Shown here: piece by piece, positions 26,590 through 33,615 of the stretch
How positions within the stretch are numbered: position 1 is the first letter of the stretch
Layout of the letters: each line of letters opens with the position of its first letter
From: Thalassotalea_A litorea
Lineage (GTDB): Bacteria; Pseudomonadota; Gammaproteobacteria; Enterobacterales; Alteromonadaceae
Assembly: GCF_043642205.1 (NCBI RefSeq)
Contig: NZ_JBHZSG010000002.1
Coordinates: forward strand, 124,001-188,000
Reading direction: 5' to 3'
Length of the DNA stretch: 64,000 nucleotides
Translations under genes and position numbers: made by a program
The notes under the pieces: generated by a model
The model's database searches: none
Told to the model about the DNA's origin: nothing
What the model saw: the letters and a program-made list of their open reading frames with translations, nothing else

Positions 26590-27313
26590 ATCTACGTTTC
26601 GAATACGCTCTATTCGCCACGGGCTAATGCTTAGTCTGTTGCCGTTAATGATGCTTGGCTGTGCGATCAGTCCGGAAGAAGAAGCTGCGTTATTGGCTGA
26701 ACAACAGCGAATCGAAGAAGAAGCTCGTCAGGCGAAACTGAAAGAAGGCAAAAGTGAGGAATATCTTCGATTAGTTGCTTTGCCGAATAAGTACAAGCAA
26801 AGTGCGGTAAAAGTGCAACCACCATTATCTCACGAGATTAAAGACGCAATGGCTAAGGTTGACAGCGGCGCCGTGACGGATGGCCGCAAGGCATTGGAAA
26901 AAATTTCAATTAATCATCCGAATCTGTCCGGAATTAAGCTAAAGTTAGGTGATATAGCGCTTAAAGATAATAATCTAAAACTCGCTCAGGTATATTACCA
27001 ACAAGCCATCAGTGCCAATCAATATAACTACTTTGCTCATAATCGTCTTGGCACCGTTTTGCGTAAATTAGGGCAGTTTGAGCAAGCAAAAGCACATTAT
27101 TTATCTGCGTTAGATAGTTGGCCTGCATTTGCACCAGCGCATCATAATTTAGGGATTTTGTTAGATATTTACCTTGGTGATAAGGCGGGCGCTATCGAGC
27201 ACTACCAGACCTACCAAGTGTTGACCGATAGCAAAAATCGAAAAGTAAATGGTTGGATTGCTGACAGTTCAGCGCAATTATCCGCAACTCAAAAGGATAA
27301 TAATAATGGCTAA
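26576..27313 (+). CDS. TPR lipoprotein (245 aa)
   Basis: Start taken at ATG 26576 with GAGG 6 bases before it; a TTG at 26570 would add only two residues. Lipobox MLGC, lipidated Cys29. An acidic/Gln-rich helical spacer (about 32-60, EEEAALLAEQQRIEEEARQ) leads into three TPRs (about 95-220: KLKLGDIALKDNNLKLAQVY, HNRLGTVLRKLGQFEQAKAH, HHNLGILLDIYLGDKAGAIE). It overlaps both neighbours, so it is part of a tight operon. Comparable to the GltE/NfsE-type lipoproteins in layout; this is inferred. Confidence 0.78.
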   Translation: MNSIKSTFRIRSIRHGLMLSLLPLMMLGCAISPEEEAALLAEQQRIEEEARQAKLKEGKSEEYLRLVALPNKYKQSAVKVQPPLSHEIKDAMAKVDSGAVTDGRKALEKISINHPNLSGIKLKLGDIALKDNNLKLAQVYYQQAISANQYNYFAHNRLGTVLRKLGQFEQAKAHYLSALDSWPAFAPAHHNLGILLDIYLGDKAGAIEHYQTYQVLTDSKNRKVNGWIADSSAQLSATQKDNNNG

Positions 27314-27689
27314 TCTCTTCTACACCCTGTGTGGTGCCGTCATCGCCTCGCTGTTATTTGCGGGCAATGTTATGGCTCAGCAGGAGCAAGCACAAAGCTT
27401 GGAAGTGGAAACTCCCGAGCAAAGCCGTGAGAACGCAGAACAGGAAGCAACGGCAACCAATTCATCAGTTACTACCGCCCCCACCAGTAGTGGCTTTATT
27501 ACCTTGGAAACCACGATTGTTGGTAACAAGGAACAACCAAAAGTTTTGTCGATCGTACCTTGGCAAAACCCAGAGCAGGCGGGCAGTTTATCAACCGAAA
27601 TAACCACTCAGATCGAACAGGTATTTCGTCCACTGGATAGCGAAAGCTTGCAGCGGGAAATAGTGTACTTTAAGCAAAGCCAACAATAA
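27306..27689 (+). CDS. Small exported protein (127 aa) in the TPR/ExbBD cluster
   Basis: ATG at 27306 is preceded by AAAGGA 9 bases upstream and gives a clean signal peptide (cleavage after NVMA, residue 24), so it is preferred to the longer frame from 27249. The mature N-terminus is Gln/Glu/Thr-rich and disordered (about 25-60). The C-terminal half (FITLETTIVGNKEQPKVLSIVPWQNPE) looks like a short folded region. I do not recognise a family. Overlaps the previous gene by 8 bases. Confidence 0.68.
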   Translation: MANLFYTLCGAVIASLLFAGNVMAQQEQAQSLEVETPEQSRENAEQEATATNSSVTTAPTSSGFITLETTIVGNKEQPKVLSIVPWQNPEQAGSLSTEITTQIEQVFRPLDSESLQREIVYFKQSQQ

Positions 27690-27704
27690 TAAAAAAGGGA
27701 CTTT

Positions 27705-27728
27705 GGCGGTCATTTATCCGCTTTTTTT
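27705..27728 (+). terminator. Weak terminator or attenuator before exbB
   Basis: GCGG (27706-27709) / CCGC (27718-27721) followed by seven T. The stem is only 4 bp, so read-through into the motor genes is likely. Confidence 0.4.
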
Positions 27729-27741
27729 ATTAATCAAAAAT

Positions 27742-27765
27742 TTAACGTATTTGTCGGTACGTTAA
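27742..27765. promoter_or_regulatory. Perfect inverted repeat upstream of exbB, possible operator
   Basis: TTAACGTA (27742-27749) / TACGTTAA (27758-27765) with an 8-base spacer, 39 bases before the exbB-like start. A dimeric regulator could bind it. No regulator can be named. Confidence 0.35.
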
Positions 27766-27804
27766 GGTGTATTTTCAGATAACAGAACAAAAAGGTGAGG
27801 ACCT

Positions 27805-28446
27805 ATGTTTGAGACAATTATTCGATTTTTCCAGGAAGGGGGTACCTTCATGTTTCCTATCGCAGTGGTATTGGCGATAGGGTTGGCGATTGCACTGGAA
27901 CGTGCCATCTATCTTACACGCGCATCCCGTTTAAATGGCAAAGCGCTAAAGTCTATTCAACCGCTATTAATGCGCAAAGATTTCGAATCCATCGGTCGCA
28001 TTTCTGATAAATCAGCGATCACCAGTATCTTCGGTGCTGGGGTTAGCCGTTTAAAAGACAACGCGAACCGCAATGAAATTGAATATGCGATGGAAGAAGG
28101 GGTCATGGAAGTTGTGCCTCGTCTTGAAAAGCGCACGTCTTACCTTGCCACACTGGCAAATATTGCGACGCTTCTTGGTCTACTTGGTACCATCATTGGT
28201 TTGATTGCCGCATTCTCCGCGGTAGCCTCGGCAGACCCGGCTGAAAAAGCCTCATTGCTTTCTGAATCTATCTCCGTTGCGATGAACACAACAGCATTTG
28301 GTTTGATTTCTGCAATTCCACTATTGCTACTTCACTCTGTGCTGCAAACCAAAACGACGGAAATTGTTGATAACCTGGAAATGGCTGGCGTCAAATTCCT
28401 GAATATCATCAGTAAAGATAAAGCGGCTAAGCAAAACGCACAATAG
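27805..28446 (+). CDS. MotA/TolQ/ExbB proton-channel protein (AglR-like)
   Basis: 213 aa. Three membrane helices: about 15-36, 112-138 and 150-172. The signature region ANIATLLGLLGTIIGLIAAFSAVA and the following SESISVAMNTTAFGLISAIPLLL match the conserved TolQ/ExbB channel helices, including the Thr residues near the proton path. GAGG 5 bases before the ATG. Inner-membrane stator-like pentamer that, with ExbD proteins, turns proton flow into mechanical work on periplasmic partners. In this context it would power the TPR/barrel complex rather than a TonB receptor. Confidence 0.92.
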   Translation: MFETIIRFFQEGGTFMFPIAVVLAIGLAIALERAIYLTRASRLNGKALKSIQPLLMRKDFESIGRISDKSAITSIFGAGVSRLKDNANRNEIEYAMEEGVMEVVPRLEKRTSYLATLANIATLLGLLGTIIGLIAAFSAVASADPAEKASLLSESISVAMNTTAFGLISAIPLLLLHSVLQTKTTEIVDNLEMAGVKFLNIISKDKAAKQNAQ

Positions 28447-28459
28447 GCGGGCCTTACGA

Positions 28460-29020
28460 ATGCTAAGAAAGCCCCGAATTAAGCGCGAGGAAGCTGAACT
28501 GGACATAACATCATTTATGAATTTGATGATTGTTCTGGTGCCGGTGCTTTTGATGATGATGGTATTTTCCCATATTACCGTTCTGGATCTTAAGCTGCCG
28601 GATTTAGCCGATCCCGCCCAGCAAACTGAGCAAAATGATGAAGAGGTTAAAAACCTGGAAATTATGGTTCGTAAAGATGCCATAGAGGTTTATTATCCGC
28701 AGTCATATTTGCTTAAATATATACCTTCCAATGAGGAAGGATACGATTATGAGACCTTAGTTGCGACCTTAAAGCAGGTGAAACAATTACTTGCTAAACA
28801 GGGTATTGAAAAGCGCGATTTGTCGTTGTTACTTGAGCCGGATATTGATTATCAGACCATAGTGACCTTGATGGATAGATCCCGCTCTTACAAAGCCGTG
28901 GTTGTAGCTTCTGTCGTAGATGCCGAATTATTTCCGGATATCTCGTTAGGCGATGCACCGACATTGAAAAATCCCGAATTAGTGACCCAAGGTGTCGCAG
29001 CAGCAGGAGGTAGTGAATAA
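28460..29020 (+). CDS. ExbD/TolR family protein with Asn in place of the membrane Asp
   Basis: 186 aa. One N-terminal helix (about 18-38) preceded by a short basic tail, then a periplasmic domain. The helix reads LDITSFMNLMIVLVPVLLMM. Aligned with ExbD NVTPFIDVMLVLLII, the protonatable Asp is replaced by Asn21. It therefore may not carry protons itself and may work as the partner of the next ExbD, which has the Asp. Stop and next start overlap by one base (TAATG). Confidence 0.88.
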   Translation: MLRKPRIKREEAELDITSFMNLMIVLVPVLLMMMVFSHITVLDLKLPDLADPAQQTEQNDEEVKNLEIMVRKDAIEVYYPQSYLLKYIPSNEEGYDYETLVATLKQVKQLLAKQGIEKRDLSLLLEPDIDYQTIVTLMDRSRSYKAVVVASVVDAELFPDISLGDAPTLKNPELVTQGVAAAGGSE

Positions 29021-29571
29021 TGAAGCAATCATTACGCGCTAAACGCATGCAGCGCCATCATCAGCGTAATTCCAAAGTCTCCAAGTTAAGTTTGGTTTCT
29101 TTGATGGATATTTTCACCATTTTGGTTTTCTTCCTGATGGTGAACGCGTCGGATGTGCAGGTATTGCAAACCAATAAGCAGCTTGAATTGCCGGAATCGA
29201 TTTCTGAAGAAGCCGCCAAAGACAATTTGTTGATTATGGTAAATGCCAATAATGTGATTTTACAAGGTCGCCAGATCATTAGCGTTGAAGAACTCATGGC
29301 TATGGATAGTGTGATTGTGGATCCGTTAAACGCAGAGTTGGAATATCAGAAAAGCCGCAAACAGTTGACACCTGAAGAACAGGAAAACGGTCTGCCAATT
29401 AATATTATGGCGGACAAGAGTGTTCCTTATGCGTTATTGAAGAAGATCATGCAGACGTCAGCATCGGCAGGCTATACCAATATTTCCCTGGCTGTGGAGC
29501 AGGTATATGCGAATACCGATGAGCTACTAGAGCAGGCTGAGTCACAGGATAGTGTGGAGGCGGGACAGTAG
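29020..29571 (+). CDS. ExbD/TolR family protein with the canonical membrane Asp
   Basis: 183 aa. A basic N-terminal tail (about 20 residues), one helix (about 25-43) reading VSLMDIFTILVFFLMV with Asp30 in the proton-carrying position, and a periplasmic domain (about 55-165). It is coupled by one-base overlaps to both neighbours. Probably forms a heterodimer with the upstream ExbD inside the ExbB/TolQ-like pentamer. Confidence 0.9.
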   Translation: MKQSLRAKRMQRHHQRNSKVSKLSLVSLMDIFTILVFFLMVNASDVQVLQTNKQLELPESISEEAAKDNLLIMVNANNVILQGRQIISVEELMAMDSVIVDPLNAELEYQKSRKQLTPEEQENGLPINIMADKSVPYALLKKIMQTSASAGYTNISLAVEQVYANTDELLEQAESQDSVEAGQ

Positions 29572-30539
29572 TGAGTAGTCAATCAAATTCTTTGCTGATC
29601 CACTGGCGTATCGGGGAAGATAACAAAACGTTTAACCGTATCACAGGAGTCATGCTTGTCCTGACTTTAGTGTTTACCTTAATCGTTTCGTTAATCACCT
29701 TGCCAGAGCAGACTCGCGAAGAAAAGGAAAAGATCCCGCCGCAACTGGTGCGAATCATGGAGCGTAAAGTGGAAGTTGTTCCACCAAAACGTGAACCGGT
29801 TCCTGAGTTGCAAGCGGAGGCCGAACCTGAGCCAGAACCTGAGCCAGAACCCGAGAAAGAAGAGCCGAAACCAGAGCCAAAACCTGAACCTAAGCCCGAA
29901 GTGGTGAAGGAAGATAAGGTGAAAAAAGCTCAGGATAAAGCGAAGAACTCTGGGTTGCTGGCATTATCTGATGAATTGAGCGAGATGCGCGATAGCCTGG
30001 ATATGGGTAATCTGCAAAGCGACAATCTGACAAATGAAGGTGGCAGTGCGGAACAAACTGAACGGGTTATTCTTGCGGGTAAAGCCAAAGGAAAATCCGG
30101 TGGCGTAAGTAACGCAACCTTATCTACTGACGTAGGTGAAGGGGCAACGCTAGCGGGCCGTAGTAGCACTGAGTTCACCGCGAAAGTGATGCCTACGGGT
30201 GATGGTAATGCTGCAGTTGCCGCTCAGAGTGAATCAGAAATGCTATCTGGTGCTCGTACTACGGAATCCATTCGCCGTACCTTTGATAAGAACAAAGGTG
30301 CTTTGTATGCGATTTATCGCCGAGCGCTTCGTTCAGAGCCAGGCCTTCAGGGTAAGGTGACCGTTAACCTGATCATCCAACCAGATGGTACCGTGTCTCT
30401 TGTCGATGTGGCCTCGAGTGAAATTGATTTGGAAGAGTTCAAACGTAAGTTGCTAGCTCGTATCCGGTTAATTAACTTTGGTGCGGAAGATGTGAACGAA
30501 ACGAAATTGTCGTATACGTTTAACTTCCTGCCATTCTAG
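29571..30539 (+). CDS. TonB-like energy transducer with AgmX/PglI-type C-terminal domain
   Basis: 322 aa. GTG start overlapping the exbD stop by one base. One membrane helix at about 23-44, a Pro/Glu/Lys-rich periplasm-spanning rod (about 70-115, repeated EPEP and KPEP), a Gly/Ser/Ala-rich middle, and a C-terminal domain (about 230-322) beginning ESIRRTFDKNKGALYAIYRRAL and containing LIIQPDGTVSLVDVASSEI. The C-terminal pattern fits the AgmX/PglI domain known from the Myxococcus gliding protein GltJ/AgmX, a TonB-like fold. It would carry motion from the ExbB/D motor to the outer-membrane lipoproteins and barrel. Confidence 0.85.
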   Translation: MSSQSNSLLIHWRIGEDNKTFNRITGVMLVLTLVFTLIVSLITLPEQTREEKEKIPPQLVRIMERKVEVVPPKREPVPELQAEAEPEPEPEPEPEKEEPKPEPKPEPKPEVVKEDKVKKAQDKAKNSGLLALSDELSEMRDSLDMGNLQSDNLTNEGGSAEQTERVILAGKAKGKSGGVSNATLSTDVGEGATLAGRSSTEFTAKVMPTGDGNAAVAAQSESEMLSGARTTESIRRTFDKNKGALYAIYRRALRSEPGLQGKVTVNLIIQPDGTVSLVDVASSEIDLEEFKRKLLARIRLINFGAEDVNETKLSYTFNFLPF

Positions 30540-30560
30540 AGCAATGTGGAATTGACTTAA

Positions 30561-30586
30561 AAAACCGGCTTAATCGCCGGTTTTTT
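30561..30586 (+). terminator. Intrinsic terminator closing the ExbBD/AgmX operon
   Basis: Stem AAAACCGGC (30561-30569) / GCCGGTTTT (30576-30584) with T-run. The same terminator sequence, together with the first part of the following tandem repeat, occurs again at about 38276-38332. Confidence 0.93.
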
Positions 30587-30960
30587 GTTTTTAGAGGTAA
30601 GACTTCGTCGGGTGGATAAAACCTTAGTCCCTGCAGGTTTTTAGAGGTAAGACTTCGTCGGGTGGAAGAAAACTTAGTTCCGACATATTTTGGGGAGAGG
30701 ACTTCGTCGGGTGGATAAAACCTTAGTACCGGCAGGTTTTTAGAGGTAAGACTTCGTCGGGTGGATAAAACCTTAGTCCCTGCAGGTTTTTAGAGGTAAG
30801 ACTTCGTCGGGTGGAAGAAAACTTAGTTCCGACATATTTTGGGGAGAGGACTTCGTCGGGTGGATAAAACCTTAGTACCGGCAGGTTTTTAGAGGTAAGA
30901 CTTCGTCGGGTGGATAAAACCTTAATCCCGACAGGTTTTTGGGTGACAACTTCGTCGGTT
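30587..30960. repeat. About 50-bp tandem repeat with 149-bp higher-order period
   Basis: The anchor gacttcgtcgggtgga starts at 30601, 30651, 30700, 30750, 30800, 30849 and 30899, with a decayed eighth at about 30948. Units come in three types (about 50, 50 and 49 bp) in the order 1-2-3-1-2-3-1'-partial, and the second 1-2-3 block is the same as the first. No coding frame persists through it. Not CRISPR: repeats are adjacent with no unique spacers. Confidence 0.93.
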
Positions 30961-31006
30961 AAAAGCCAAAACGGGCAATTCCCTTGCCGTCATCCTACAC
31001 CCACAT

Positions 31007-31683
31007 CGTCATCCTCACGAAAGTGGGGATCTGCTTTTGCTTTAGATTCCCAGTAGTATCTGGGAATGACGGGAAGGGTCGTCATCCTCACTCCCTACGT
31101 CATCCTCACTCCCTACGTCANNNNNNNNNNNNNNNNNNNNNNNNNNNNNNNNNNNNNNNNNNNNNNNNNNNNNNNNNNNNNNNNNNNNNNNNNNNNNNNN
31201 NNNNNNNNNNNNNNNNNNNNTCCTCACGAAAGTGGGGATCTGCTTTTGCTTTAGATTCCCAGTAGTATCTGGGAATGACGGAAAGGGCCGTCATCCTAAA
31301 CCTCGTCATCCTCACTCCCTACGTCATCCTCACGAAAGTGAGGATCTGCTTTTACTTTAGATTCCCAGTAGTATCTGGGAATGACGGAAAGGGCCGTCAT
31401 CCTCACGAAAGTGGGGATCTGCTTTTGCTTTAGATTCCCAGTAGTATCTGGGAATGACGGAAAGGGCCGTCATCCTCACTCCCTACGTCATCCTCACACC
31501 AACACCGTCATCCTCACGCAAGTGGGGATCTGCTCTTGCTTTAGATTCCCAGTAGTGTCTGGGAATGACGGAAAGGGCCGTCATCCTCACTCCCTGCGTC
31601 ATCCTCACACTCAACATCGTCATCCTCACGAAAGTGGGGATCTGCTCTTGTTTTAGATTCCCAGTAGTATCTGGGAATGACGG
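31007..31683. repeat. REP-like array 3: five full and one gap-truncated 66-bp element
   Basis: Units lie at 31007-31072, (gap)31221-31281, 31322-31387, 31395-31460, 31506-31571 and 31618-31683. Short runs of the half-motif cgtcatcctcac (ctccctacgtcatcctcac type) lie between them. Unit 31322 has the perfect stem ATCCTCAC-GAAA-GTGAGGAT. All open frames here are made of repeats. Confidence 0.92.
31121..31220. other. Assembly gap, 100 N
   Basis: Exactly 100 N inside the REP-like array. The round number suggests a scaffolding gap of unknown true size; additional 66-bp units are probably missing. Confidence 0.98.
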
Positions 31684-31733
31684 GATGGTAGAGCAGGTGG
31701 GGATCTGCTCTTTCGTGTCAAAGTTAATTACGA

Positions 31734-32717
31734 TCAAAAAGCCGCTAACCGTTGTACCAGCCAATACATGGCTACCGAGCCACAGGCATAGCTGACGGCA
31801 AATCTTAGTTTGTCCAGAGTGAGTGACTTAAACAGGAATTTACAGAGAAAGAACACCACAAACAGGGCGGCAACAAATAATAGTTGTCCGATTTCGACAC
31901 CAACATTAAAACTTAACAGGGCAAACCAGGTTTCGTCCGCTGGTAGACCAATATCGCTTAAAACCGAGGCAAAGCCGAAGCCATGAAGGAGTCCAAAGCT
32001 GGTCGATACAGCAACCGGGTAGGTTAGCGTAATGCTATTGGTTCGATTTTTATAGATTTCCAGGGCCAGCAACACGATACTGAGGGCGATAACCGCCTCC
32101 ACCGGCGCAATCGGAAGATTGATGGTATTGGTTGTCGCCAGAATTAATGTCAGTGAATGGGCGATGGTAAAGCCGGTGATGGTAAGTAATAACTTACGAC
32201 CGGTGCGTGATATATAGATTAGACAAGCAACAAAGAGTAAATGATCCAGACCAATGAGAATGTGCTCAATGCCAAGTATGGTATAAAGCACAAACGTGTT
32301 GGTTTGCTGATAGCTGTCCTCAACCTGAAAGCTTTGCGTGTCAGCATTAAGAACACGGGTTAGTATTTTGCCTTGGTTATCGATGATACGCAGCAGGACA
32401 TCCGCGGAGTTTTGGGTTAAACCATCAATACTTACATTAAGTCCCTGTAACGTATCACGGGTTATCTGCCATTTACTGACATATGCCTGATTGGTGAAAT
32501 AGCCCAACGGGACACCTTGCTCGGCGGTGTCGTTATCAAAATATACGTCGAGTTTTAGTCTTGCCCCTTCTTTGGCGGGCACTTTGAAAATCACATCATA
32601 GGTTGTGTCTTTGCCATGACTTATTGTTAATGACGCCGGACGCATATCGTCGCAAATCCCGAGCGGACTTATGGCAATCAATACCAATGCATATATAAAT
32701 CGACGTACCCCCAGCAT
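31734..32717 (-). CDS. HupE/UreJ family membrane protein
   Basis: 327 aa. Signal peptide (to about ICDD), an extracytoplasmic beta-rich domain (about 25-135), then a HupE/UreJ-2 membrane domain of about seven helices with GIEHILIGLDHLLFVACL and GLLHGFGFASVL, whose His residues are the family mark. The family is linked to nickel or metal handling and oxidase/hydrogenase accessory roles, but for this long two-domain type the function is not established. It overlaps the upstream PPIase gene (TAATG), a pair commonly seen together. Confidence 0.82.
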   Translation of the reverse strand: MLGVRRFIYALVLIAISPLGICDDMRPASLTISHGKDTTYDVIFKVPAKEGARLKLDVYFDNDTAEQGVPLGYFTNQAYVSKWQITRDTLQGLNVSIDGLTQNSADVLLRIIDNQGKILTRVLNADTQSFQVEDSYQQTNTFVLYTILGIEHILIGLDHLLFVACLIYISRTGRKLLLTITGFTIAHSLTLILATTNTINLPIAPVEAVIALSIVLLALEIYKNRTNSITLTYPVAVSTSFGLLHGFGFASVLSDIGLPADETWFALLSFNVGVEIGQLLFVAALFVVFFLCKFLFKSLTLDKLRFAVSYACGSVAMYWLVQRLAAF

Positions 32718-33562
32718 TAGTAATCTCCCGCCACTAATGTTGGCATATTGACATTAACCTGATACCTGTCGAGTAAATCCTGCTCATAGGATTTTTGATT
32801 GGCGAGGTTTTTTTGATAACGCCAGTCTGCCAAAACGCTGTCTTCTATCTGTGACAAATTAGGCAGAGAGCCATGCTGAACATCGCTGATATAGATGAAA
32901 TGCAACCCGTAGCCAGAGCTAATAGGCCCGCTCCATTGTTCAATCGGTTGAACGCTTAACGACTGAGCGAAATCGTTACCAAACTGCCGGGCTACAATAG
33001 TAAGGCTTTGGCTCTGCAATGACTTTGGTAACAAAGAAGATGTTCCTTCTGGCTCTAAGCCCTTGTTAATACGTTGTTGTTGCTGTCCCACCCACATATT
33101 GACCACTTTTTCTGGTGTGTCATTGCTCATAAAAACCTGTTGAAAGCTATAGGTATTCGGCTCCCGGTATTTTTTTTGGTTTTCGTTAAAAAAGCGCGCT
33201 AATTCTTCAGGGGCTGGAGGCTGGGCACTGGTAATATCCTGCATCATAAATTCCATTTTCTGACGCAAGCGTTTGCGGATCACCCCGTCATTCACATCTA
33301 GTCCTAAGCCTCTTGCCTCACGGGCATAGATTTCATCCAAAACATAGTTGTCGATCAGCGATGCCATTTCTTCCTGAGTCGGAGTGCGCTGCCAGACCTT
33401 GACAAAACGTTGGTGTAACTGTTCGATTCGACCACTACTGACATTGATGACATGCTGTGCATCGCCCTCATTGTCGTTCATTACATCAAACGCGAAAAAC
33501 AAGCCAACAGCGATAACGATAAAGTGAGTTAAGGGTTCTTTGATAAGTCGTGTTATTTTCAT
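32717..33562 (-). CDS. Membrane-anchored parvulin-type peptidyl-prolyl isomerase
   Basis: 281 aa. One N-terminal helix (about 12-28), then a SurA/PpiC-like chaperone region (about 40-110) with SLIDNYVLDEIYAREARGLG, and a parvulin domain (about 120-250) with YSFQQVFMS and WSGPISSGYGLHFIYI. Periplasmic folding helper tethered to the inner membrane. It is translationally coupled to the HupE/UreJ gene, so that protein or its partner may be its client. Confidence 0.82.
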   Translation of the reverse strand: MKITRLIKEPLTHFIVIAVGLFFAFDVMNDNEGDAQHVINVSSGRIEQLHQRFVKVWQRTPTQEEMASLIDNYVLDEIYAREARGLGLDVNDGVIRKRLRQKMEFMMQDITSAQPPAPEELARFFNENQKKYREPNTYSFQQVFMSNDTPEKVVNMWVGQQQQRINKGLEPEGTSSLLPKSLQSQSLTIVARQFGNDFAQSLSVQPIEQWSGPISSGYGLHFIYISDVQHGSLPNLSQIEDSVLADWRYQKNLANQKSYEQDLLDRYQVNVNMPTLVAGDY

Positions 33563-33615
33563 AATCTATCAGTCATTAATTTAATGGGAATTTTTATAGG
33601 TTCGGTTAAGGAATA

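Noticed and set aside
27805..30539. Ordinary TonB-ExbB-ExbD iron-uptake system
   Set aside because: There are two different ExbD genes, an AgmX-type C-terminus, TPR lipoproteins and no TonB-dependent receptor; the gliding/surface-machine reading fits better, though it is not proven.
30587..30960. Possible CRISPR array (regular about 50-bp periodicity)
   Set aside because: Units touch each other with no unique spacers, blocks are duplicated exactly, and no cas genes are present.
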